Assembly (NCBI RefSeq): GCF_028736115.1
Contig: NZ_CP117877.1
Coordinates: 3,100,001-3,164,000, forward strand
DNA from: Mucilaginibacter sp. KACC 22063
Lineage (GTDB): Bacteria > Bacteroidota > Bacteroidia > Sphingobacteriales > Sphingobacteriaceae
Length of the DNA: 64,000 nt
Direction of reading: 5' to 3'
Position numbers and translations under genes: made by a program. Below, one piece after another: positions 1 to 8,510 of the stretch. The notes beneath the pieces are model-generated. The model was not told where the DNA came from and made no database searches. It was given only the letters and a program-made list of their open reading frames with translations. How positions within the stretch are numbered: position 1 is the first letter of the stretch; each line of letters starts with the position of its first letter.

Positions 1-2
1 AT

Positions 3-902
3 ATATCAGCCCAAAAACGTAAAATAGATCGGCTGATAATAGCTATAATATTGGTACTAATAACACTTTTGAGCCTTATTGCTATACTTATATTTAAGCG
101 CAGCATAAAAACAGCCAGATACAACCGTTCGCTCATGGCCATAAATAAAGCCGCCATTACTCAAAATAAACTTTTTGAACAGCAAAACAATGGGCTTAAT
201 AAATTAAATCATCATAAAGATAAATTACTTTCTATCATTGGGCATGATTTGCGAAGCCCGTTTGCTGTTTTACAGAACACACTCGACCTTTTTAAATCAG
301 GCGACCTGAATGCTGAAGAATTAGTGATGCTGACAAACCAATTGGCCGAGCAGCTTACATCCTCTTCGTGGATGCTCGATAGCTTGCTGGTTTGGGCGGG
401 CAACCAACTTAATGGCTCAACTTATAACCCTGTATATATTCATTTACCCGAAAAAATAAATAAGATTATCAGCGTGCTTTCTGCACCAGCAAAAAGAAAG
501 AACATTACAATTGAGCATTGCACAGAAGATTTGCCACAGGTATTTTGCGATGCAGATCAGGTAAGGATAATGATCCAGAACTTGCTTGCTAATGCCATTA
601 AATTTACCGGGGAGAATGGGATAATTAAAATTGGTTACACTATATGCAATACTTATATTGATTTAACCATTAAAGACAACGGGGTTGGTATGCAGCAAGA
701 AGAACTTGAACAACATTTATCTTTTGCTGCAAAACGCAATTCTACCTACGGCACTTTTTATGAGAAAGGCATTGGCCTGGGCTTGCAATTAGTAAAAGAG
801 TTTGCTGCCAAAAATGATGTTGAAATATCGGGTGAAACAGCACCCGGCGTGGGCACTGCTTTCACACTTAGATTTAAAACCGAATATCCTGATACATTAT
901 AA
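3..902 (+). CDS. Sensor histidine kinase, 5'-truncated by window edge
   Basis: The reading frame is open to the window start, so the N-terminus lies upstream; any start near base 51 is internal. What is seen is one membrane segment (bases about 35-100), a short basic coiled stretch, then a HisKA domain with H-box HDLRSPF (His codon at about 243), and a HATPase_c domain with N-box NLLANAIKF, G1 box DNGVGM and G2 box GIGLGL. It should autophosphorylate on the H-box histidine and pass phosphate to a response regulator, which is not in the window. In Bacteroidota a kinase of this form often follows periplasmic TPR repeats, but that part is not visible here. It converges on the lipocalin gene with almost no gap. 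Confidence 0.9.
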   Translation: MSAQKRKIDRLIIAIILVLITLLSLIAILIFKRSIKTARYNRSLMAINKAAITQNKLFEQQNNGLNKLNHHKDKLLSIIGHDLRSPFAVLQNTLDLFKSGDLNAEELVMLTNQLAEQLTSSSWMLDSLLVWAGNQLNGSTYNPVYIHLPEKINKIISVLSAPAKRKNITIEHCTEDLPQVFCDADQVRIMIQNLLANAIKFTGENGIIKIGYTICNTYIDLTIKDNGVGMQQEELEQHLSFAAKRNSTYGTFYEKGIGLGLQLVKEFAAKNDVEISGETAPGVGTAFTLRFKTEYPDTL

Positions 903-906
903 TTAT

Positions 907-1458
907 TTAATCGTTTCCATCCGCATGTTGATCTGTCCACACCAGCTTTTCGGTATCATAACCAAGCGCTTTAGCGTGTGCCAGATATCTTTGCTTAATA
1001 TAATCTGGCATGGTCTTCTCTCGCGATAAAAGCCATAAGTATTTTAAGTTATTACCGGCAATCAAGGCATACTTATAATCAGGATCAATGGCTATGACGT
1101 TATAGCCTGCATAGAACGGCCCGAAAAACGAAACCTTAAGCCTGCCTTCTGTAGGGTCGCCTACTAATTTAGCCTTGCCAATACTTTGCTTCCATTCCTG
1201 ATCTTTAGTTTTATATCCCCTGTTTTTAACGCGGATAGAACGGTCATCGTTTAAAGTATAAGTGGCCGTAACACGTTCAAGGCCCTTCTCAAATTTGAAA
1301 TCCATGCGGGCAATCTCATACCATGTACCCAGGTATTTTTGTTGATTAAACGGCGATACTGCTTTCGCACCGTGAGGAATTGAAACGCATGAGCTTAAGC
1401 TTACTGCAATTGCGGCAGCGCCGGCAAGCCCTGCCAATAAATATAATTTGTTCTTCAT
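907..1458 (-). CDS. blc: Lipocalin family lipoprotein (Blc-like)
   Basis: A 183-residue protein with a lipoprotein signal (hydrophobic stretch ending LSSC, lipidated Cys about 24) and the lipocalin signature GTWYEIAR at about residues 44-51. A second conserved block comes near the C-terminus (YLWLLSREKTMP). The length fits bacterial lipocalins of the Blc/apolipoprotein D type. Family members are outer-membrane-anchored beta-barrels that bind fatty acids or lysophospholipids and are tied to envelope stress; that role is family knowledge. The gene stands alone and is convergent with the upstream kinase. Confidence 0.9.
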   Translation of the reverse strand: MKNKLYLLAGLAGAAAIAVSLSSCVSIPHGAKAVSPFNQQKYLGTWYEIARMDFKFEKGLERVTATYTLNDDRSIRVKNRGYKTKDQEWKQSIGKAKLVGDPTEGRLKVSFFGPFYAGYNVIAIDPDYKYALIAGNNLKYLWLLSREKTMPDYIKQRYLAHAKALGYDTEKLVWTDQHADGND

Positions 1459-1683
1459 TATATATCTTATCCCGTGTTTTAAACAGAACTTTTAAATTAC
1501 CTGATCTACTAAACCACTGTGCAGCAAACCTGTATTAATTAAACAAACTTAATGAGGGATTGTTATGGATCAGCTCCCTATTTATCATTTATAGCGGTAG
1601 TGTATAAAAAACATTTGATGTAAAATAAATCCGCCTGCATACTTGGTTCCGTATGATAATAAACCCGCTTAGATAAGGAAATC

Positions 1684-3015
1684 ATGTCCATAGCAAACGC
1701 AAAACCTAAAGATCTGGCACTACATGTCCTTAAAAAATTAACGCACAGCAAATTATCGCTTCCTATACCATCGTTGCCTGTGTTGGAAGATCTTTTTGAA
1801 TGCGTTTTCTTTGCCAGCATGCGGACCGAAGAAAGTGATTTGATTCGGGTAACGGTTACGCTGATAGATCCCGAAAACCCCGACCCAAGGCCGCCAAAAA
1901 AAGTAGTTGACGAACGCTGGAGTGTGATACGCTTTAATACACATATCGAGTTATCGATCAAAAACCTGGTAAAATTATCCAAAGCATCAGATCCATCTAC
2001 CACATCGCTTGCGGTATATTATGATTTAGAGGGAAAGTTGTATGTATGGGGCATGATAGACCAGGCTATTCATTATCAAAGCTTTTTAAACTACGAATCT
2101 GATTCGGGTTCTGAGCAGCCCGGCTTATTTCAGGTGGTGGTTAATGATATTGGTACTTTAGATGTGCTATTTGATTACGAACTGCTGGCTACGCTTAAAC
2201 AGAATGTATTAATCTCTCGCTACCTCGACGTATTCACCATCGGGCCTGTGTCTAAAATTTTGAAAGCCAATGCCGGGCATTTGAAAGCAGAATTAAGAAC
2301 GTTTCTGGCTACCGAGCATCCTGAAGAAGATTTTGAAGACTGGGAAACATTTGCAGACGGCCTTTGGATACAAACCTTATCGAGATTATTGCTCAGGGTG
2401 CAAAACTACCATCATGGCGGTGGTATCCTGATTACCGGAAATGAAGAAGATATAGACGTTAAATACAAGGTTAATTACGACAGGCTGAAGATAGCAGTTA
2501 CCAAATACGCCCGTGAAATTATTAATAATTATGTGGCCGAAGCGCTGATAGAAGACCACCTGGCTGCAGGTAAAAAGTCTATTGTGAAGGATTGGTATCA
2601 GGAAGAATCGCGCTCCTTATTTTCAAGGCAAAAAATAGCTGATGAAATTAAAGGTTGTATATCATTCCTTGCATCGCATACTTGTGTGGATGGCGTACTG
2701 ATCTTTGATCCCGAAATGGTATCAAAGGGGTTTGGTGGCGTGCTAAAGGCTAAGAAAATGCCCAAAAAGATATTTGTATCACCCACAGCAACCGCAACGC
2801 CAAAATCATTGATCCCTGCCGACCCAAATCATTTCGGTACCCGCCACCGCTCCATGATCGGTTATTGCTGGAACCACCCCGGCAGCCTTGGCCTTGTTGT
2901 ATCACAAGATGGCGACATAAGAGCATTTTACCGGATTGAGGATAAACTGATTATGTGGGAGAACATTAAAACACAGCAATTTATAAAAAGCAGAAAATCA
3001 AAGAAGGCGTACTAG
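1684..3015 (+). CDS. DisA_N-like sensor domain protein (DACNV type)
   Basis: A 443-residue soluble protein with no signal peptide. The C-terminal 110 residues look like the diadenylate-cyclase (DisA_N) fold: a DGVLIF strand near residue 338, a glycine-rich turn GFGGVL, and the RHR motif as GTRHR (385-389), followed by a strand GLVVSQDGDI. In active cyclases the first motif is DGA; here it reads DGV. Proteins of this architecture in Bacteroidota are the DACNV group, proposed to sense nucleotides rather than make c-di-AMP. The N-terminal 300 residues are of unknown fold and carry no catalytic motif I recognise. It stands alone, just upstream of an AT-rich toxin region. Catalysis versus sensing cannot be decided here. 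Confidence 0.6.
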   Translation: MSIANAKPKDLALHVLKKLTHSKLSLPIPSLPVLEDLFECVFFASMRTEESDLIRVTVTLIDPENPDPRPPKKVVDERWSVIRFNTHIELSIKNLVKLSKASDPSTTSLAVYYDLEGKLYVWGMIDQAIHYQSFLNYESDSGSEQPGLFQVVVNDIGTLDVLFDYELLATLKQNVLISRYLDVFTIGPVSKILKANAGHLKAELRTFLATEHPEEDFEDWETFADGLWIQTLSRLLLRVQNYHHGGGILITGNEEDIDVKYKVNYDRLKIAVTKYAREIINNYVAEALIEDHLAAGKKSIVKDWYQEESRSLFSRQKIADEIKGCISFLASHTCVDGVLIFDPEMVSKGFGGVLKAKKMPKKIFVSPTATATPKSLIPADPNHFGTRHRSMIGYCWNHPGSLGLVVSQDGDIRAFYRIEDKLIMWENIKTQQFIKSRKSKKAY

Positions 3016-3131
3016 TAGAACCTTCAAATATATCGTTATTGTATTAAATTAAACTACAAATAACTTTATTTAATAAAGTTCGTATAAAGACGAAACTAAA
3101 CTTTATCTATAGGAAGAGATTTTCGTCTATA

Positions 3132-4892
3132 ATGTTATTCATTTGCATTTTTTTAATTGGATGTAATAAAAATTTCAAAGAATCTATTAAAAAATCTGAC
3201 TCTAGTACATCTTTTGAAAGTTTGCCCTCTGAAAATCAAATAAAACCTGAAGATATTTCATCATGGGTTTCATCACTACCTTCAAAATTACCTTTTAAAT
3301 TACAATGGGATCAAGCAGAACAAAAAATAATTAACGGGAAACATGTAGTAGCGGTTCCTATAAATAAATATGCTGCCGTATTTTTTACTAAACAAGATAA
3401 TAACCTTAAAGTGTATGCATATAGATGGAATAAAAATACCAGTAGTGAGTCCTTTACTGGAGGAATACAAGTTTTCAGTTTCCAGAGCTATGGATTTATA
3501 GGAATGGTTTATAACAAAAACAAGTTGATAAAAGTTGGCTTTGCTAAAGAAATACCGGGAACTCAATTAGTTAAAAATTCAAATAATAAAACAACAAATG
3601 GAATAAAACAAACAGCGAGCCTTGCACACTGGTTAGCAGCAACAGCATGTGCTATTGTTGGTGGCGAGTGGGTTGAATTTAATTGGCAAACTGGTGTAGG
3701 GCCTGCTTGTCAAGACTGGTTCTCTTATTCTTGGTTAACTTCTGGAAATGGCTTCACATCGGCTCCTGGAAGCTCAAATGATTCAAGTTATGGAGATATC
3801 TATGTGTATGGTCTACCTCCCGCATATATAGATAACACTAACTCCAGTGGAGGTGGGGTAACAGGTGGAACTCCAACTGATATAGGTGTTGGGGATCCAA
3901 ATGGCATGTATAGTTCTGATGGTTCTTATCAAATTAATACAATTACTGGTGACGGAGTTGTTTGGGTGAATTTATGGGCTGTACCAGATCAGTCAGGTTG
4001 TCCAACTATACCCGGAAATTTAACTAATGGCAATATGACAACAAACACTTATAATCCACATGATTGTGATGGCGTTGCTCATTGGACACACTTTAAAATG
4101 CCTAGTATAACGGTAATTGGTAACTCGATAGATTTAACTACTGATCAAATTAACTGGCTCACAAATAATAATGAAGCAGCTAAAGCAATAGCTTCCTTTA
4201 TTACATTAAATGATGGAGATTTACAAGAAACTAAGGAATCTGCTTTGTGGAGCATTAATAATTTAATGAACAACTCAAGCATATCATTACCTATTTATAA
4301 AAATCAATTTCTGAGTCTACCTGAAGGAGGTGATGATGATCTTAACTACGATTACTGGAATAATCCAAATTTAACTTTTCCAGCACAGTCGTTACCAAGT
4401 TATAATAGGTTTTACGATGCCTTCCCTAAACATTCTGATACTAGATTTGACACACCTATTAAAATGTATACAGCTGTAGGAGGTGAAGTATTAAATCAAT
4501 ATAATCTTTCAGGTGCAAGAAATACGTGTGCTCTTAGAATTTCAAGAGCACTAAATTATAGCGGGGTAACTATACCAGATATAAAAGACCAAACATATAA
4601 AGGTTCTGATAATAAATTTTACTTTTTGGGTGCTGCTAAACTTAAAGCATGGATGATAAAAACTTTTGGTCCTCCTACTAAAATTGAAGGTTCACAGGGA
4701 GGTATACATGGTTCAAATTTCCCTTCTTTGCTAAATGGTAAGAAAGGAATATTTATTATGACTCCAAACGATATAAATAAATTTCAGGCGACCGGTCATG
4801 CAGACCTTTTAACTTACTTTAGCTGTGATGGCGGATGCTATTTTGATGCACCTGGAGGTGTAAAAGATATTCTAATTTGGGAATTACAATAA
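3132..4892 (+). CDS. Polymorphic toxin lipoprotein with C-terminal Tae4-like amidase
   Basis: A 586-residue protein. The N-terminus reads MLFICIFLIGC, a lipobox with almost no basic n-region; the frame stays open upstream, and an ATA codon at 3084 would give a typical signal (K-T-K-L-N-F-I-Y-R-K-R before the hydrophobic part), so the true start is uncertain. The middle holds a Gly/Ser/Asn-rich linker and a block MPSITVIG followed by LTTDQINWL, a pre-toxin pattern I associate with Bacteroidota toxin lipoproteins. The last 123 residues match type VI amidase effector 4: NTCALR with catalytic Cys466 and TGHADL with His556. Tae4 enzymes cut the gamma-D-Glu-mDAP bond of peptidoglycan. The gene is clearly more AT-rich than its neighbours, which suggests transfer. 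The following gene is a candidate immunity protein. Confidence 0.75.
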   Translation: MLFICIFLIGCNKNFKESIKKSDSSTSFESLPSENQIKPEDISSWVSSLPSKLPFKLQWDQAEQKIINGKHVVAVPINKYAAVFFTKQDNNLKVYAYRWNKNTSSESFTGGIQVFSFQSYGFIGMVYNKNKLIKVGFAKEIPGTQLVKNSNNKTTNGIKQTASLAHWLAATACAIVGGEWVEFNWQTGVGPACQDWFSYSWLTSGNGFTSAPGSSNDSSYGDIYVYGLPPAYIDNTNSSGGGVTGGTPTDIGVGDPNGMYSSDGSYQINTITGDGVVWVNLWAVPDQSGCPTIPGNLTNGNMTTNTYNPHDCDGVAHWTHFKMPSITVIGNSIDLTTDQINWLTNNNEAAKAIASFITLNDGDLQETKESALWSINNLMNNSSISLPIYKNQFLSLPEGGDDDLNYDYWNNPNLTFPAQSLPSYNRFYDAFPKHSDTRFDTPIKMYTAVGGEVLNQYNLSGARNTCALRISRALNYSGVTIPDIKDQTYKGSDNKFYFLGAAKLKAWMIKTFGPPTKIEGSQGGIHGSNFPSLLNGKKGIFIMTPNDINKFQATGHADLLTYFSCDGGCYFDAPGGVKDILIWELQ

Positions 4893-4904
4893 AATAAATT
4901 TAAA

Positions 4905-4937
4905 GTAATACACTTATATAATATATAAGTGTATTAC
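4905..4937. terminator. Perfect 15-bp hairpin between toxin and immunity genes
   Basis: The arms 4905-4919 and 4923-4937 are exact inverted repeats with a 3-base loop. It is very AT-rich and lacks a clear T-tract. It lies 12 bases after the toxin stop and 18 bases before the immunity candidate, so it could end or attenuate the toxin message. Confidence 0.55.
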
Positions 4938-4954
4938 CTCATTGATATAATCAT

Positions 4955-5386
4955 ATGAAAACTTTAAAAAAAACTTTTTTTCTTAGTTTATTAGTTATAA
5001 GTATAATAATCTTAGGATTTAAAATCTCTAATAAAGGTGGAGACTCACAATCAATGATCGATAAATCTACGTACGTTAGGCAGTTCAAACTAACCTATTT
5101 AAAAAGTCTGCTAAAGAAGTCTTACAATAACTCTAAAGCAGTGCAGGAAATATTAGAGTTGGATCATAGCGGCTTTACTGAACCTATTTTAAATAAAGCA
5201 GATTACGCGCTGATTGATAGTTTAACTGATGCAGATAACACAAAATTAAAGGCAGACTCAGCCGCAAGCATTGGCAATGTTGCTGAAGGTGCCGAAGGAA
5301 AACAACCACTCAACTTAATTATCCGAAAACTGGAAAGTAAATGGCTGGACAGCCTTGCCTATGCAAGGTTTAATCACAACAAGTAA
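4955..5386 (+). CDS. Candidate immunity protein for the Tae4-like toxin
   Basis: A 143-residue protein with a basic start and one hydrophobic segment (residues 5-22) that is a signal peptide or membrane anchor, followed by a mostly helical, charged domain with two SKxxL-type helices. It directly follows the Tae4-like toxin in the same direction. Its size and exported topology fit periplasmic Tai4-type immunity proteins, and the pattern of a Tyr-rich first helix and a C-terminal Trp-Leu-Asp helix is compatible, but I cannot claim homology by eye. Function rests mainly on position. It ends 5 bases from the convergent TPR/LuxR gene. Confidence 0.5.
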   Translation: MKTLKKTFFLSLLVISIIILGFKISNKGGDSQSMIDKSTYVRQFKLTYLKSLLKKSYNNSKAVQEILELDHSGFTEPILNKADYALIDSLTDADNTKLKADSAASIGNVAEGAEGKQPLNLIIRKLESKWLDSLAYARFNHNK

Positions 5387-5391
5387 TTACA

Positions 5392-7317
5392 TCACGCAAT
5401 AGTCCGGATCACCTGATCAAGGTTTTCGGCTTTGTCCAGATTCAGCTTTTGTTTTAGCCTGTAACGTCCCATACGGATACTTTTGGGTTCTACCCCCAAA
5501 CGACTGGCAATTTCCTTGTTGTCAAGCCCCATTAAAATGTATGCACAGTATTTCAGGTCGAGGCGGGTTAATGAATTACCTGCACGCTCCTGCAAGGCTG
5601 TAAAAAAAGTCGGATGGATATTATTTAAAGCCTGCTGTTCATCAAGATTTTTATCCATGCGCAGGTTCTGGTTAATGATACGGCCAATCTGTTTTGCTAC
5701 ATGCGTCGTATCGGCACCACGTGATTTCTCTTTCAGCAATTCAAGTATGGCGTTCTTCTCCTCTATTTTGAGCGTACCTGCTAATAATTCTTTCTCCAGC
5801 CATTCGGTACGGTCTTGCAGCAAGGCCTGCTGCGCCTCTGCATGTGCACGTTCTTCTTCCAGAAGCTGGGCCTGTAGTTCTGCTTCCTGTTTCTCAAACA
5901 TCAACCGTTGGGCTTCGGCTTTTTGCAATTCGGCCGTCAGCCTTATTTCTTCATTTTCCTTCTCTGCTATCTGCTTTTTCTGTTGAGAAGCCTTCAGCTT
6001 GTAGTGGTACGAACTAAGCAGTAATGCCAAAACCAAAATACTTACCGACCCAATAGCTACATACAGCCAGTTAAGGTGCTTATTAAAATTGGCACGCTCA
6101 CGCAGGCGGGCAATTTCATTATCGCGCTGCGCCGCATGGTACTCTTCTTCCAGTTGTTGGGTGATAGCCAGTTTTTGTGCGTCGAAAACTTTACTGTTGT
6201 ACGCCACATATTGTTTATAATAATCAAGCGCTTTTTGCTTGTCGCCTTTTTGTTCGGCTACATTGGCAAGGGCCAACATTAACCTCGACCGGGTTATGTC
6301 AACTCCCGGTGCTGAGCTTTCGATTTCACTTATGCCGGTTAAAAGATATTGTTCTGCCTTTGTATAATCTTTCTCGCGCAAAGCATATTCGCTCAGCATA
6401 CCGTAACAGTTGGCAATTACTTCGCGGCTATTGGTTTTACGCCCTATTTCAAGGGCTATGTTAATGTAATGCTGTGCGCTGTCTTTATAGCTTAAGGGAT
6501 AATATTTGAAATAGCTGTTAGCGATGTTTAAAGCAATGAGTGATCCGTTGCTTTGTATAAATATCTTTTCACGGTTTTTATGGTAAAAAGCCATTGCCTG
6601 CCTAAAGTACCGCATACTCGAATCCAACAGTTCGCGATGAGTTTTATCATGCTCAAAAGCAGAGAAAAAGCTATGTGCTACTGTTAAATAACCCAGCTGC
6701 ATATCATCGGCGAAGTTGCTTCCCTTGGCCATTGCCAAACAGTTTCGGGCATAAGTACGATGTTTAAGTGTATCGCTGCCGTAAGCATATATACTGGCTA
6801 TGTAATGGTTGATAATTGTTTTATAACTATATGCCCGGTTGGTTTTGTCGTCCTCTATTAACTGACTCGCTTTTAATAAACCTGATATAGCCTTTTCGTT
6901 ATTGCCTTTTACCAGTTCAAACCACCCCTTGCGCATCCATACAAAGGCAGCAAGTTCTTTATCTGTAGATTTCGAAGCACATCGCGTAGCACTATCCAGA
7001 TATACGGCTGCACGTTTTTCTTGTCCTTTTTGCATAATCAGGTACCCCAAGGTTGCATAACAAAAAGCTTTGGCACCAGCATCACCACTTGCTTTGGCTA
7101 ATACCATAGCCTTTGTGGCAGTCTTCATAGCTTCATCCGGGTTCGTTTCAAGGGTTGCCCGGGCCAGTTCGGCAGTAGCAACAGGCCTGTCTTTAGTGGA
7201 GGCACTATTGGCAACACGGTTAAGCGAATCAATAACAAGCGATTGTGCATTGACAGTATCGGCAAAAAAAACAATAGCAATTAATGCTGTAAGGATCGTG
7301 ATCTTCTTGAAAAACAT
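5392..7317 (-). CDS. TPR protein with transmembrane segment and LuxR-type HTH
   Basis: A 641-residue protein with an N-terminal signal peptide (residues 1-24), about eight TPR helices pairs (40-390), a membrane segment LYVAIGSVSILVLALLL (about 420-440), a long Glu/Gln/Ala-rich coiled coil (445-530) and a C-terminal helix-turn-helix with NKEIASRLGVEPKSIRMGR. This is a common Bacteroidota one-component regulator: periplasmic TPRs sense, the cytoplasmic HTH binds DNA. There is no kinase domain. It is divergent from the small membrane protein gene at 7540, and the 220-base gap contains phased GTAGA repeats that may be its target. The signal it senses is unknown. Confidence 0.85.
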   Translation of the reverse strand: MFFKKITILTALIAIVFFADTVNAQSLVIDSLNRVANSASTKDRPVATAELARATLETNPDEAMKTATKAMVLAKASGDAGAKAFCYATLGYLIMQKGQEKRAAVYLDSATRCASKSTDKELAAFVWMRKGWFELVKGNNEKAISGLLKASQLIEDDKTNRAYSYKTIINHYIASIYAYGSDTLKHRTYARNCLAMAKGSNFADDMQLGYLTVAHSFFSAFEHDKTHRELLDSSMRYFRQAMAFYHKNREKIFIQSNGSLIALNIANSYFKYYPLSYKDSAQHYINIALEIGRKTNSREVIANCYGMLSEYALREKDYTKAEQYLLTGISEIESSAPGVDITRSRLMLALANVAEQKGDKQKALDYYKQYVAYNSKVFDAQKLAITQQLEEEYHAAQRDNEIARLRERANFNKHLNWLYVAIGSVSILVLALLLSSYHYKLKASQQKKQIAEKENEEIRLTAELQKAEAQRLMFEKQEAELQAQLLEEERAHAEAQQALLQDRTEWLEKELLAGTLKIEEKNAILELLKEKSRGADTTHVAKQIGRIINQNLRMDKNLDEQQALNNIHPTFFTALQERAGNSLTRLDLKYCAYILMGLDNKEIASRLGVEPKSIRMGRYRLKQKLNLDKAENLDQVIRTIA

Positions 7318-7413
7318 AAGCGCTCAGGTAGATATGTGCTATTAACGCAATTATTTAATAAATCGCATTTAACACCTTTTGAATACTGTAACACAGAAAG
7401 TTATAAAATTGTT

Positions 7414-7463
7414 GTAGATACCTTGTAGACGCTTTTTTGATTTAACGTAGACACCTTGTAGTC
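7414..7463. promoter_or_regulatory. Four phased GTAGA elements, candidate operator
   Basis: Two 17-base direct repeats, GTAGATACCTTGTAGAC at 7414-7430 and GTAGACACCTTGTAGTC at 7447-7463, differ at two positions and start 33 bases apart. Each contains two GTAG units 11 bases apart, so the four units begin at 7414, 7425, 7447 and 7458, all on one helix face. They lie 33-82 bases upstream of a good -7 box, the usual place for activator binding. Confidence 0.5.
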
Positions 7464-7472
7464 AGCATTTTA

Positions 7473-7503
7473 TTGGCGTTGGCGAACCTCTGTCTTAATT
7501 TTG
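7473..7503 (+). promoter_or_regulatory. Bacteroidota-type promoter for the gene at 7540
   Basis: The box TAATTTTG at 7496-7503 matches the -7 consensus TAnnTTTG exactly. Upstream at 7473-7476 the -33 position reads TTGG, one change from TTTG, at the expected 19-base spacing. The start codon follows 36 bases after the -7 box. Confidence 0.5.
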
Positions 7504-7539
7504 GGTTAACATCTTAATCGTAAACTAAAAACAATAACT

Positions 7540-7896
7540 ATGTCAAACAAAACAATGGCTATTGTAGCCTACATTACAATCATCGGATGGATTGTATCGT
7601 ATTTAGAATTTAAGAAACGCGCAGAAAAAAGCGCTTTAGTTAACTACCACCTTGGCCAATCATTAGGCCTTATGATCGTATCTGCTGTGCTTAGTATTAT
7701 CGTATCAATACTGGTAGCTATTATACCCGCTCTTTATATTGTAAGCCTTGTAATTGGCGTCGCTACACTTGTATTATTATTACTTGGTATTGTTACCGCC
7801 AACAACGAGGTTATGAAACCACTCCCAGTTGTAGGTAAATTATTCGAAGGCCGTTTCAATTTTGCTGGTCCGGTTAACGCTAATACACAGCAATAA
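7540..7896 (+). CDS. Small DUF4870-like membrane protein
   Basis: A 118-residue protein with three or four membrane helices: residues 6-20, 45-65 and 66-92. The segment NYHLGQSLGLM after a charged linker matches the conserved YHxxQ(A/S)L pattern of DUF4870/Tic20-like proteins. The C-terminal tail (PVVGKLFEGRF) is soluble. The family function is unknown. It has its own promoter, faces the TPR/LuxR regulator divergently, and is followed by a hairpin, so it appears monocistronic and is the likely regulated target. Confidence 0.7.
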   Translation: MSNKTMAIVAYITIIGWIVSYLEFKKRAEKSALVNYHLGQSLGLMIVSAVLSIIVSILVAIIPALYIVSLVIGVATLVLLLLGIVTANNEVMKPLPVVGKLFEGRFNFAGPVNANTQQ

Positions 7897-7931
7897 ACTC
7901 CGATACTGTACCTAACCTTATGTAAATCGTG

Positions 7932-7959
7932 CCGCTGCTTTGTTAATTCAGAGCAGCGG
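7932..7959. terminator. Hairpin terminator after the DUF4870-like gene
   Basis: Perfect 8-bp arms CCGCTGCT (7932-7939) and AGCAGCGG (7952-7959) enclose a 12-base loop. There is only a weak T-rich tail. Confidence 0.6.
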
Positions 7960-8003
7960 TTACCTTATGTATCATTAATGCATTATACACTAAATAAAAT
8001 GCT

Positions 8004-8510
8004 ATGCTGTTAGGTTCAAACCAAGCTTTTAAAAATACACCGATTAAAAGTGAAACAGAACTGATTGCACAACTTATCGGTCAATCGCGTTTTTCTGAAG
8101 CATATCTGCTGCTAAAAAGCGAAGCATCAGATAAAACCGAAACCCAGTACAACCTGGCTTTATGCTACTATTGGATAGCTAATTACCGCGAAGCTTTGAT
8201 CTGCCTGGATAAAGCGCATCTTTTCATGCCGGTAAATCATAGCAAAACAAACCCTGTTAATGACAGTTTTTATAAGGCATTGCGTGAAAAGCAAAATGAT
8301 CTTGACGATCACCTGCTGCCTATTACGCATAAGCATGTGGAACTGACTTACCCAATGGTGGCAGATGGCATAGTTAGGCTTAAAACAGATTGCTGGCTAA
8401 AGTTAGGTGAGTATCAAAAAGTAATTGATATAGCTACACCTATTGCCTACAAAGGGTTTAAGAATATTAATGAAGCAATTAGTATTGCTAAACAAAATTT
8501 AAAAAAATGA
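8004..8510 (+). CDS. TPR-like protein upstream of ankyrin genes
   Basis: A 168-residue soluble protein. Residues 25-90 show helix pairs with TPR spacing (YNLALCYYWIANYREALICLDKA) and a further pair near 130-155 (LKTDCWLKLGEYQKVIDIA). There is no signal peptide or enzyme motif. The stop overlaps the start of the ankyrin gene (ATGA), so the two are translationally coupled. It probably works in protein-protein contacts together with the ankyrin proteins; the partner is unknown. Confidence 0.75.
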   Translation: MLLGSNQAFKNTPIKSETELIAQLIGQSRFSEAYLLLKSEASDKTETQYNLALCYYWIANYREALICLDKAHLFMPVNHSKTNPVNDSFYKALREKQNDLDDHLLPITHKHVELTYPMVADGIVRLKTDCWLKLGEYQKVIDIATPIAYKGFKNINEAISIAKQNLKK

